From: Streptomyces echinatus
GTDB lineage: Bacteria > Actinomycetota > Actinomycetes > Streptomycetales > Streptomycetaceae
Direction: 5' to 3'
Length of the DNA stretch: 64,000 bases
Assembly (NCBI RefSeq): GCF_014203595.1
Contig: NZ_JACHJK010000006.1
Coordinates: 1-64,000, forward strand
A model generated the notes under the pieces. The model ran no database searches. It was not told where the DNA came from and worked only from the letters and a program-made list of their open reading frames with translations. Positions 23,953 through 34,139 of this stretch are shown piece after piece (within the stretch, counting starts at the first letter, position 1; each line of letters opens with the position of its first letter). The translations under genes were made by a program, and so were the position numbers.

Positions 23953-26565
23953 TCACGCCGCCCCGAACGCCGCGAACGCCCAGCCCGTCGCCTGGTGGAC
24001 CGCGTCGCCGGGCAGGGCCGCGCGGGCGTCGCGGAGGGCCTCGGCCAGGGAGAGGCCCGCGCCGAGGCCCTTGTGCAGCGCGAGCATCAGCGGCACCACG
24101 GCCGCGTCGTTCACCGGTGCGCTGCTCGCCACCACCCCGGCCGTGCCCAGCGGCAGCAACGCCGTCACCAGGCCGAGGAGTTCGTCCGCGCCGACCGAGG
24201 CGAGACGGGCGGTGTCACAGCTGGACAGGATGATCCGGTACGGGCTGCGGGCCAGCCGCTCGAAGTCGTGCACGATCAGCGGTCCGTCGGCCATCCGCAG
24301 GGCGGAGAACAGGGGGCTGTCCGCGCGGAACGTACCGTGCGCCGCGAGGTGTGCGAGACTCGCGCCGTCGAGTTCCGCCAGCACCCGGGGCACCTGGGCG
24401 TCGTCGCCCTCCAGGACCGTCGCCGTGCCGTACCGGTCGGCCAGTCCGGGCACCTCCGCGCCGCCCGTCGCCAGGCCGGGGCCGCGCACCAGGACCGGCC
24501 GGCCGGCCGGCGGCGGCGCCGTCTCCCGGGCGCGCAGCCAGCTGCTCGCCGACGGAGACACACTGAGCACCCGCTCCCGCAGCGCGGGCAGCAGCGCCCA
24601 CGGCACCCGGTGCAGCGCCCCCGGCGGCACGATCACCACCGGGCCCGGGCCGAGCCGCGGCACCGCCCCGGCCAGCAGCAGCTCCTGCAGCCGCCGGCCG
24701 GCCGCCTCCACCAGCGGCAGCCGTGCCTCGGCCCCCGGGTGGGCGAGCCGGCGCAGCCCCGCCTGCACATGCTCGGCCTCCGCCACCGCCTCCGCCAGCG
24801 AACCGCCGGCGAACCGCCGTACCCTGCCCTGCCCGCACAGCAGTACGTGCACCCGGCCGTCCACCACGGCCAGTTCGAGCAGCCGCACGTCACCGAGCCG
24901 GTCCAGCAGCCGGCCCACGTCGAACCGGTCCCCGGTGTCACCGGCGGCCCCGCCCATGTGCCGGGTACGGGAACGGATCTCCCGTTCCAGGCGCCGCCGC
25001 TCGCGCTCCAGCGCGGGCACCGGGCGGCCGTCCATCCGGGCGGCCTCCGCCCGGGCCGCGATCTCCCGGTAGGCGGTCAGCCCGCTCAGCAGCGCCGGAT
25101 CGTCGGGCGGCCGGGTCGGCGGTGCGGTCAGCACGGTCGCCCGCCACCGCTCGCTCCAGCCCAGCAGCCGTCGCGGACTGCCCTGGGCGAGGCTCACCTC
25201 CTGGGCCAGCGCGGCCAGTTCGGCGCCCTGCGCGCTCGCGTGGGCCCGCAGCTCCGAGGCGCCCAGCGTCATCCGGTGGTCGTCCAGCACGTCCAGGCCG
25301 CGCCGGCACGCCTCCAGCACACCCCGCCGGGAACCGGCCGCCCGCGCCCGCAGCGCCTGGGCCGCCCAGCCGGTCACCCGGGCCGGCGCGGGCCCGCAGT
25401 GCCGGCTGCGGGCGGCCACCGCCAAGTGCCGTTCCGCGTCCGCCGTCCAGCCCAGTGCCAGCGCGATCCGGCCGGCGAGCAGCGAGGCCTCCGGCGCGGC
25501 GGGCGAGCCGAAGGAGGCCAGCCGCTCGGCCACCGCCGCGGCGTCCGCCACCATCCGCCCCGACCGGCGTCCGGCCGCCGTCCGCGCCTCGATCAGCACC
25601 AGCCGGGCGTGCGTCTCCCACCACGTCCGGCGCTGCGCCGCGAACAGCCGTACCGCGAGGGCGGCGCGGGCGATGGCGGTGTGCGCGTCCCCCGCCGAGC
25701 GGGCGGCCCACGAGGCGGCCAGCAGCAGCTCGGCCTTGCGGGTGGACTGCCCGCCGATCCGGTCCAGCAGGGTGATCGCGGCGTCCGCCTCGGCCAGCGC
25801 CTCCGGGGCGAGCCCCGCCGCCATCAGCACCTCGCAGCGCCGGATCGACAGGTTGTAAGTGGGGGTGCCCAGCTTGGCGTAGCGCTCCTCGGCCTCGTCC
25901 AGCAGCCGCAGCGCGGCCGGCACGTCCCCCGACCGGAACGCGGCGAGGCCCCGGCTCTCCACCGCGTCGGCCTTGTCGTGCTCCTGGCCGGTGGTGTCCC
26001 ACAGCCGTTCCGCCGCCGTGAAGTCGGCGACCGCCCGGTCCACCGCGCCGAGCGCCAGGTGCACGGTGGCCCGCAGGGTCAGCGCCCGCGCGGTCCAGAT
26101 GTCGTCGGCCAGCTGCCGCAGCACCGGAAGCGCCCGCCGCACGTCCTCCAGCGCCTCCCGGTGCCGCCCCAGCACCCACCACACATAGGCCCGCCGGTAC
26201 AGCACCCGGGCCCGGGTGTGACCGCCGCCCCGGGCGACCCCCCGCTCGAAGGAGGCGAGCCCCTGCCGTGTGCGCCCCGCGTGCACCAGTGCGACCCCCA
26301 GGGTCGCGAGCACATCGGCCTCCCGGTCGGCCGACTCGGCGCGGGCGGCCAGGTCCCGGGCCCGCCGCAGATGCCGGAGCGCGACGCGCAGATCGCCGAA
26401 GTCGCGCTGCCAGATGCCGAGCACCTGGTGGGCCACGCTGGCGTGCAGCGGGGACGGGCCGGTACGCAGGACGTGTTCCGCGCGTGCCCGGGCCTCGCCC
26501 GGATCGGCGAACACCATGGGCAGCAGTTCGAGAACCGGCTCGCTTCCCGCTGTCACGTCTCGCAT
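23953..26565 (-). CDS. CHAT-domain protein with TPR-like helical N terminus
   Basis: An 870-residue protein. The first ~550 residues are alpha-helical TPR-like repeats (for example LVHAGRTRQGLASFERGVAR, and WVLGRHREALEDVRRALPVL). The C-terminal CHAT peptidase domain has the caspase-like dyad His743 (LAHLAAHGTF) and Cys783 (RIILSSCDTARLAS). The domain ends with VHQATGWAFAAFG. There is no signal or membrane helix, so it is cytoplasmic. It is divergent from an intracellular subtilase with a 75-bp shared promoter gap. The two proteases plus a sigma factor form a module seen in Streptomyces. The helical part probably senses or scaffolds, but the target is unknown. Confidence 0.9.
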   Translation of the reverse strand: MRDVTAGSEPVLELLPMVFADPGEARARAEHVLRTGPSPLHASVAHQVLGIWQRDFGDLRVALRHLRRARDLAARAESADREADVLATLGVALVHAGRTRQGLASFERGVARGGGHTRARVLYRRAYVWWVLGRHREALEDVRRALPVLRQLADDIWTARALTLRATVHLALGAVDRAVADFTAAERLWDTTGQEHDKADAVESRGLAAFRSGDVPAALRLLDEAEERYAKLGTPTYNLSIRRCEVLMAAGLAPEALAEADAAITLLDRIGGQSTRKAELLLAASWAARSAGDAHTAIARAALAVRLFAAQRRTWWETHARLVLIEARTAAGRRSGRMVADAAAVAERLASFGSPAAPEASLLAGRIALALGWTADAERHLAVAARSRHCGPAPARVTGWAAQALRARAAGSRRGVLEACRRGLDVLDDHRMTLGASELRAHASAQGAELAALAQEVSLAQGSPRRLLGWSERWRATVLTAPPTRPPDDPALLSGLTAYREIAARAEAARMDGRPVPALERERRRLEREIRSRTRHMGGAAGDTGDRFDVGRLLDRLGDVRLLELAVVDGRVHVLLCGQGRVRRFAGGSLAEAVAEAEHVQAGLRRLAHPGAEARLPLVEAAGRRLQELLLAGAVPRLGPGPVVIVPPGALHRVPWALLPALRERVLSVSPSASSWLRARETAPPPAGRPVLVRGPGLATGGAEVPGLADRYGTATVLEGDDAQVPRVLAELDGASLAHLAAHGTFRADSPLFSALRMADGPLIVHDFERLARSPYRIILSSCDTARLASVGADELLGLVTALLPLGTAGVVASSAPVNDAAVVPLMLALHKGLGAGLSLAEALRDARAALPGDAVHQATGWAFAAFGAA

Positions 26566-26640
26566 GGTAGTGGCCTGCTGTATCAGACGGCGGCCCCGCG
26601 GCTCTCACTGTCGCACACCGTCTCCAGGGGGAGGACACGC

Positions 26641-28065
26641 ATGGCGCCACAGCGATTCCACGAGCAGTTCCACCACATCCAGCGCTCTCTGCCGGACGTC
26701 CCGTTGACCATGGGACCGGACGACGCCGCGGGACACCTCTACGAGAAGGGTGTCGTGCTCGTCCGGGACGGCGAGGAGGCCCGGTTCGTCGAGGACGCCG
26801 TGCGCGGCCACTTCACCGAGACCGCGGGGCTCGTCCCCGACCATGTGCGCCGTGTGGGCCCGCAGGCCGGCCGCACCGGCGTGACCCGGATCCGGGTCGG
26901 CGACCCGGCGGAGGGCGAGGACACGGTGCCGCACGCCCTGCGCGCCGTACGGGAGGCCGAGGGCCGCCGGGGACGCAGGCTGGCGGGGCGCAACCACGTG
27001 CTGCACATCGCGGTCAACGCCTGCCCCGGCGACGAGCCGGTGCCCGTCCCGCGCACCGGTACCGCCAACCCGGGCACCGCCGAGGGGAGTTACGACCCGG
27101 CCACCGCGGTCGGCGTCCTGGTGGTCGACACCGGCCTGGTGCACGACCACCGCTCCTGCCCGCTGCTCGCCCACACCACCGGCGACGCCCAGCTGACCGA
27201 GACCGACGGCGACGGAGTGCTCCGCCAGTACGTCGGCCACGGCACGTTCATCGCCGGGCTCCTCGCGGCCGTCGCGCCCAACACCGACATCACCGTCCGG
27301 GGCACCCTCAACGACGCCGGTGCCGTCCTGGAGTCCGAGTTCGGCGCCCTGCTCTTCGAAGCGGTCGACCGGGACGGCTGGCCGGACATCATCAGCCTGT
27401 CCGCGGGCACCCCCAGCGCCGACACCGACGGCCTGATCGGCCTGGACGCGTTCATGCGGGAACTGCGCGACCGGCACACCCTGCTGGTGGCCGCCGCGGG
27501 CAACAACGGCAGCGACACCCCGTTCTGGCCCGCCGCCTACGCAGGCCTGCCCGAGTTCGCCGACAGCGTGCTGTCGGTGGGCGCCCTGCGCGCCGACGGC
27601 GAGGGGGCGGCCTGCTTCACCAACCACGGCCCCTGGGTGCGGGTCCACGCCCCCGGCGAGCGCCTCACCAGCGCCCTCACCGGGTTCACCGCGCCCGTGC
27701 CGTACGTCTACCAGCACTCCACCTACGACAGCTGCCGGTTCGGCGCCGACTACGCCTGCACCTGCCAGTACCCGCGCCACACCGGCGCCTTGAGCGAGGG
27801 CCGGGAGAGCACCGGCGCCAAGCCGGACCAGGTGATGTTCGACGGACTCGCGCAGTGGAGCGGCACCTCGTTCGCCACCCCGGTGGCCGCGGGCCTCGTC
27901 GCCGCCCGGATGACGGCGTACCGGGAGCGCGACCCGCGGGCGGCGGGCGCCGGCCTGCTGGCGGCCACCACGGACCGGGCCGAGGTGCGCGGGGCGCACG
28001 TCCCGGTGCTGCGTCCGCCCACCTGGCGCCCCGTGCCGGCCGTCGTCGCGGCTCAGCCCGCATGA
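26641..28065 (+). CDS. Intracellular S8 subtilisin-like serine protease
   Basis: A 474-residue subtilase with no signal peptide. The catalytic triad is visible: Asp163 in GVLVVDTGL, His200 in YVGHGTFIAGLLAA and Ser410 in WSGTSFATPVAAG. The oxyanion asparagine is in VAAAGNNGSD. The ~150-residue N-terminal part (starting QRFHEQFHHIQRSLPDVP) is not a standard I9 propeptide and may be an interaction domain. Residues 355-400 form a Cys- and Tyr-rich insertion (YQHSTYDSCRFGADYACTC). The ATG at 26641 follows GGGGGAGG. It is divergent from the CHAT protein and tightly linked to the downstream sigma factor. Confidence 0.92.
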   Translation: MAPQRFHEQFHHIQRSLPDVPLTMGPDDAAGHLYEKGVVLVRDGEEARFVEDAVRGHFTETAGLVPDHVRRVGPQAGRTGVTRIRVGDPAEGEDTVPHALRAVREAEGRRGRRLAGRNHVLHIAVNACPGDEPVPVPRTGTANPGTAEGSYDPATAVGVLVVDTGLVHDHRSCPLLAHTTGDAQLTETDGDGVLRQYVGHGTFIAGLLAAVAPNTDITVRGTLNDAGAVLESEFGALLFEAVDRDGWPDIISLSAGTPSADTDGLIGLDAFMRELRDRHTLLVAAAGNNGSDTPFWPAAYAGLPEFADSVLSVGALRADGEGAACFTNHGPWVRVHAPGERLTSALTGFTAPVPYVYQHSTYDSCRFGADYACTCQYPRHTGALSEGRESTGAKPDQVMFDGLAQWSGTSFATPVAAGLVAARMTAYRERDPRAAGAGLLAATTDRAEVRGAHVPVLRPPTWRPVPAVVAAQPA

Positions 28066-28124
28066 GGTCCGGAACCCTCCACTCCACGGCGTACGATGAC
28101 GTGCCGTACACAAGGGGTGGAGCC

Positions 28125-28700
28125 GTGGACCGAACAGAGGTCGGCGCGTTGGTCCAGTCCGCCGTCGACGGGGACGCCGCGGCCTGGAAGGCGCTGGTGG
28201 AAGGGATGAGTCCCCTGGTGTGGTCGGTGGTGCGCGCACACCGGCTCTCGGACGCCGACGGGCACGAGGTCTTCCAGACCGTCTGGTTCCGCTTCGCCCA
28301 GCACCTGGGCCGGATACGGGAACCCGACAAGGCCGGTGCCTGGCTGGCGAGTACGGCCCGCCACGAGTGCCTGAAGGTACTCAGGGGCCTGGCCCGGCTG
28401 ACCCCGACGGACGATCCGAGGGTGCTGGACCGGCCCAGTGAGGACCGGACGCCCGAGGAGACGCTGATCGACTCGGAGGACGCGGCGGACCGGGCCGAGC
28501 GGGTCCGCCGGCTGTGGCAGGAGCTGGACGGACTGGGCGAGCGCTGCCGGCAGCTGCTGCGCGTGCTGATGGCCTCGCCGCCGCCCAGCTACGGGGAGAT
28601 CTCGGCCGCGCTCGGCATCGCGGTCGGCAGCATCGGCCCGCTGCGCCAGCGCTGTCTGCGCCGGCTGCGGGCCCGGATGGACGCGCGGGGTGCGGTGTGA
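28125..28700 (+). CDS. Sigma-70 family (ECF-type) RNA polymerase sigma factor
   Basis: A 191-residue sigma factor. Region 2 is ALVEGMSPLVWSVVRAHRLSDADGHEVFQTVWFRFAQHL, where the DADGHEVFQTVWFR stretch is the DNA-melting part. Region 4 is LDGLGERCRQLLRVLMASPPPSYGEISAALGIAVGSIGPLRQRCLRRLR (key residues SYGEIS-LGI-VGSIGP-R-RCL-RLR). I take the GTG at 28125 after AAGGGGTGGA. An ATG at 28062 overlapping the protease stop would extend it by 21 residues. Its position behind the protease suggests that it transduces or regulates this module. Confidence 0.88.
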   Translation: MDRTEVGALVQSAVDGDAAAWKALVEGMSPLVWSVVRAHRLSDADGHEVFQTVWFRFAQHLGRIREPDKAGAWLASTARHECLKVLRGLARLTPTDDPRVLDRPSEDRTPEETLIDSEDAADRAERVRRLWQELDGLGERCRQLLRVLMASPPPSYGEISAALGIAVGSIGPLRQRCLRRLRARMDARGAV

Positions 28701-29185
28701 ACGCGGACGACGAGAACGGGACGGCCGGGGAACCGGGCCCGGACCAGGACGCGTTCGCGGACGCGCTGCTGGAGGAGGAGCTGCGTCAGGCCGCCGCCGT
28801 CCTGGACCCCGTCCCGGCCGAGCTGGTGCAGACGGTCCTGGACGCCTTCGTGCTGCACGACCTGGACGCCCGGCTCGCCGAGCTGACCTTCGACTCGGTC
28901 GTGGACGCGCTGCCGGTCAGGGGGGTCGTGGACGCGCCGCGCATGCTGACGTTCCGCTCGGGCGAGGTGACCGTCGACGTGGAGGTCACCGGGGACGGGC
29001 TGATCGGTCAGGTGCTGCCGCCGCAGTCGGTACGGATCGAGGTGCTCGGCGGTCCGGGTGCCGCCCGCCCGGTCACCGCCGACACCCTCGGCCGGTTCAC
29101 CAGCGACACCCCGCCGGCCGGCCCGTTCGCCCTGCGGCTGCGCACCGGCGCGGAGGTGATCGTCACCGAGTGGCTCCGGGCCTGA
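28697..29185 (+). CDS. Small acidic protein of the CHAT/S8/sigma module, unknown function
   Basis: A 162-residue protein whose GTG overlaps the sigma factor stop by four bases (GTGA), so the two are translationally coupled. The N terminus is acidic (DDENGTAGEPGPDQDAFADALLEEE), followed by a helix LRQAAAVLDPVPAELVQTVLDAFVLHDLDARLAELTFDS (cited in part). The C-terminal half looks beta-rich (LTFRSGEVTVDVEVTGDG...VRIEVLG). There is no membrane helix or ZAS zinc motif, so it is not a standard anti-sigma factor. Coupling to sigma suggests it modulates it or is part of the protease complex. I do not recognise a named family. Confidence 0.8.
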   Translation: MNADDENGTAGEPGPDQDAFADALLEEELRQAAAVLDPVPAELVQTVLDAFVLHDLDARLAELTFDSVVDALPVRGVVDAPRMLTFRSGEVTVDVEVTGDGLIGQVLPPQSVRIEVLGGPGAARPVTADTLGRFTSDTPPAGPFALRLRTGAEVIVTEWLRA

Positions 29186-29220
29186 GCCCACCCGCCGGCC
29201 GGATCCCGCCGGCCCGGCGG

Positions 29221-30075
29221 CTACAGGGCGTCGACCAGCGCGGCCAGCGCGGTGGCGAGCCGTTCGAGCCCCGGTCCGGCGGGGCCGCCCGGCTCGGTCA
29301 TGTAGGTGTCCCGCCGGATCTCCACCATGAGCGCGCCGACACGGGTGTTTGTGCCGTAGAACTCCAGCGGCACGTACGTCCCGGCGAACGGGCTGTCCAG
29401 CCCGGTCTCCCCGCACCCGGCGAACGCCTTGCGGGCGGCCTCGGTCAGCTCCGCCGGGGTGTGGAAGGCGTCCGTGCCCAGGCACACCGGCGGGCGCGGC
29501 CCGGCGCCGTGCAGTTCGTAGGGGAGCGGCTCGGACGGGTACGAGTGCACGTCGATGATGACGGCGCGCCCCGTCGCGGCCAGCCGTCCGGCCACCGCCT
29601 CCGTCATGGCCGCGGCGTACGGCCGGAACCAGCGGGCGAGCAGCGGCTCCGGGTCGGCGCCGGCGGGCCGCAGCTCCCCGCGGTGCGTCGTCCGCGTGTA
29701 CACGGCGCCCATGCCGACGGCCGCCATCTCCTCCCGCTCGTCCGGGAACCGCTCCGGGTCCACGACCAGCCGCGACAGCCGGTTCACGAACCGCCAGGGC
29801 GCGAGCCCCGCCAGCTCGGCGGCCCGCCCGGCGATCTCGGCGGTGTGGGCGTCCGTGATGTGGTCCAGCTCCCGCTCCAGCGCGGCGTCGTCCAGCACGA
29901 TGCCGTCGCGTACGTCCCCGGGTATCGCCCGGGCCGAGTGCGGCACATGCAGCAGCACCGGCGACTCGGCGGCACCGGGAAGGAGTTCGAACGAAGGGGC
30001 GGACTCGGTCACGGGCTGCTCCGGGGTGTCGTCGGTGAGGGTGTGCACGATCAAGCTGCCACACGGCACTGACAA
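29221..30075 (-). CDS. N-formylglutamate amidohydrolase family protein
   Basis: A protein of up to 284 residues of the FGase fold. Key features are VLLHVPHSARAIPGDVRD near the N terminus, the DAHTAEIAG and VNRLSRLVVDPERF segments, the catalytic/metal AVIIDVHSYPSEPLPYE and the late MVEIRRDTYM. The family hydrolyses N-formyl-L-glutamate (histidine degradation) or related N-formyl amino acids. No hut genes are nearby. The start is uncertain: TTG 30075, GTG 30069 and GTG 30048 are all in frame, with no convincing ribosome binding site. Confidence 0.85.
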   Translation of the reverse strand: MSVPCGSLIVHTLTDDTPEQPVTESAPSFELLPGAAESPVLLHVPHSARAIPGDVRDGIVLDDAALERELDHITDAHTAEIAGRAAELAGLAPWRFVNRLSRLVVDPERFPDEREEMAAVGMGAVYTRTTHRGELRPAGADPEPLLARWFRPYAAAMTEAVAGRLAATGRAVIIDVHSYPSEPLPYELHGAGPRPPVCLGTDAFHTPAELTEAARKAFAGCGETGLDSPFAGTYVPLEFYGTNTRVGALMVEIRRDTYMTEPGGPAGPGLERLATALAALVDAL

Positions 30076-30134
30076 CGGGGCGGGTACCCGGCCGCCGGCC
30101 GCCCGGGAGCGGGGCGGGCGAGCCGCCCCCGCGA

Positions 30135-30178
30135 ACGGCTCCGCCCCGGCCGGGCGGTGCCGACCGGGGCGGAGCCGT
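30135..30178 (-). terminator. Hairpin terminator of icd
   Basis: A perfect 15-bp stem (ACGGCTCCGCCCCGG at 30135-30149 with its complement at 30164-30178) and a 14-base loop lie about 40 bp downstream of the icd stop on the minus strand. Confidence 0.8.
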
Positions 30179-30219
30179 CAGGGACCGGCGGGCCTCGGGG
30201 GACCGCCGGGACGCGGGTG

Positions 30220-32439
<2,220 letters not shown>

Positions 32440-32469
32440 CGGGTGCTCCGCTCCACGTCTGCAACATTG

Positions 32470-32489
32470 CTCGACATCAAGATATCTCG
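32470..32489. promoter_or_regulatory. Palindromic motif upstream of icd
   Basis: CTCGACATCAAG followed by AGATATCT gives two overlapping inverted repeats (CTCGA-CA-TCAAG and AGATATCT) about 30-50 bp upstream of the icd start, overlapping the end of the DUF4186 gene. It resembles a repressor operator. I cannot name the regulator. Confidence 0.35.
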
Positions 32490-32947
32490 TGATCGGGGTC
32501 GGCTCGACAGGGGTCCTGGCCGGAAAATGTGCCGGACGTCATCTCGCGCGCGATCCAGCGGCAGATGACGTCCACCACGTAGATGTGCTCGGCCCGGGTC
32601 AGCTCCCGCCCCTTCGGTACGCCGTGCCAGCGCCGCAGGCAGCCCCGGCAGCAGGTGGCCGTCGCGTGCTGGGCCACGAAGACCGGGTGGCCGCGGTAGG
32701 GCGTCTGCTTGCCGTCCTTGTACGGCTCGGCCGGCGCCAGCCGCCGGGCGATCAGGTCGTAGGCGTGCCACCGGATGGTGGCCGGCCCCTTCAGCTCGGC
32801 GGTCGCCCGGTCCCGCCCGCGCAGGTGGAACTTCGCCCGGAACGGCTGCCGGGCGATCGCGTCGAGCCGCTGGTCGAGAGCGCGGGGATCGGTGGCCGGA
32901 CGGCCGGGCGCGTCGGGGGCGGGGTCGGGAGAGGGGGAGGAAGTCAT
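32477..32947 (-). CDS. DUF4186 family protein
   Basis: A 156-residue soluble protein. After a Pro-rich N terminus it has the family core: PFRAKFHLRGRDRATAELKG, TIRWHAYDLIARRLAPA, DGKQTPYRGHPVFVAQHATATCCRGCLRRWHG and YVVDVICRWI (each cited in part). The CCRGC cysteines with nearby histidines suggest metal binding. The function of DUF4186 is unknown. It lies on the same strand as icd and upstream of it, but icd appears to have its own regulatory sequence over this gene's 3' end. Confidence 0.9.
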   Translation of the reverse strand: MTSSPSPDPAPDAPGRPATDPRALDQRLDAIARQPFRAKFHLRGRDRATAELKGPATIRWHAYDLIARRLAPAEPYKDGKQTPYRGHPVFVAQHATATCCRGCLRRWHGVPKGRELTRAEHIYVVDVICRWIAREMTSGTFSGQDPCRADPDHEIS

Positions 32948-33014
32948 GCTCCTTCGAGCGTAGCCCGCCGGGCGCGGGCGACGGCCGGGGTGGGCGCGCC
33001 GTGGGCTCCCGAGG

Positions 33015-33944
33015 TCAGGAGCCGGCGTCCGGCCGGTGCCAGGGGCTCGGCCCCGTGCCCCGGTGCCAGGCGTTCAGATCGTCGCCGTTCACGCAGACGA
33101 TCCCGCACTGACGGGCGTACTCGAGAGCGGGTTCCGTGAAGTCGCTCGTGGTGACGACGGCCGCGACGTCCGCCTCGTGGATGGTGAAGCAGGTCCCGCC
33201 GAAGCGCTGTACGTCCTGGGAGCCGACCTTGTGGTCCTCACCGTAGTACTTGCACTGGATGACCACGCGCCGCCCGTCCGGGGCGACCGCGACGACGTCC
33301 GCTCCCAGGTCGCCGGCGCCTCCCACCACCTCCGCCTCCCGGCAGTCGTCACGGACGCACAGCTCGGCCACCGCCTGCTCGAAACCGTCGGGGTCGAGCC
33401 CGGCCCAGCCGGTCCCAGGGTGATCCTCACCGCACGTGTCCAGGGGTACGGTGACGGTCGGCGCCGGTTCCGGAGCGGGCCCGTCCACGCCCCACCCGGG
33501 GCCCGCAGGCACCGGGTCGCCGAACGGCCGGTCCGGCGCGCCGGTCCGTACGGCGGGGCCGGCCGCGTCGTGAGGGACCGCGGCGTCCAGCCCGGCGGAC
33601 GCCGTCTCGGCCGCCGCCTGAAGCGCCCGGGCGGCCCGGCGGGCGCATCCCCCGGCGGACAGGCGGTGCCACCTCGACCGGAACCTCAGAGCTCCGGCCA
33701 GGCCGAGTATCGCCAGCACGACGGCCCAGACCGGGCGGCGTTCGACGATCCCCGCCGCCGTACGCGCCACGAACGCGAGGACGCACAGGAGGACCGCGAG
33801 GAGGAGGAAGAACATCGCGGTGGTGCGCAGATCGAAGCGCCCCCTGCGCTGCGTCCATCGGTCCCGGTGCACGGGAACGGTCATGCGGGCCACCTCCAGG
33901 TCGACGAGGTCGAAGATCTCCCGACTACGCATGCCCAAGATCAC
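33015..33944 (-). CDS. Membrane-anchored Mrr-like restriction endonuclease-fold protein
   Basis: A 309-residue protein with two hydrophobic helices near the N terminus (TAMFFLLLAVLLCVLAFVA and VWAVVLAILGLAGALRF), a low-complexity linker at about 100-170 and a C-terminal Mrr-cat nuclease domain. The DGFEQAVAELCV helix leads to Asp216 in GDLGADVVAV and the QCK motif (Gln230, Lys232) in RRVVIQCKYY, the PD-(D/E)xK active site of type IV restriction enzymes. The final SDFTEPALEYARQCGIVCVNGDDL is the conserved tail. I take the GTG at 33944 after GGGAGAG. No methylase or partner subunit is nearby. Confidence 0.85.
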   Translation of the reverse strand: MILGMRSREIFDLVDLEVARMTVPVHRDRWTQRRGRFDLRTTAMFFLLLAVLLCVLAFVARTAAGIVERRPVWAVVLAILGLAGALRFRSRWHRLSAGGCARRAARALQAAAETASAGLDAAVPHDAAGPAVRTGAPDRPFGDPVPAGPGWGVDGPAPEPAPTVTVPLDTCGEDHPGTGWAGLDPDGFEQAVAELCVRDDCREAEVVGGAGDLGADVVAVAPDGRRVVIQCKYYGEDHKVGSQDVQRFGGTCFTIHEADVAAVVTTSDFTEPALEYARQCGIVCVNGDDLNAWHRGTGPSPWHRPDAGS

Positions 33945-34139
33945 CGGGCGCTCTCCCGGGTCCGTGCCCGACTTCCGCACGGCGCGGCGCCGGACGTGTC
34001 CGGCGCCTGCGCCGCACCGGTGCGCGGACGGCCCGTGGAGGGGGCGGCGGCGGGCCGCGCCGGCAGGTGCGTGCACCCGTCCGCCCACGGCCCCCGGCGC
34101 CCCGTTCGGTCGGCGCCCCCGCCCGGTCGACGCCCCCGC

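Noticed and set aside
23672..23956. Small minus-strand ORF with PAPDDR repeats
   Set aside because: The coding appearance comes from the 18-bp tandem repeat. There is no ribosome binding site and it overlaps the end of the LuxR gene.
23926..26640. An upstream extension of the subtilase frame by about 900 codons
   Set aside because: The extension runs antisense to the CHAT gene and is Arg/Pro/Gln-rich without domains. The ATG at 26641 with GGGGGAGG is a convincing start.
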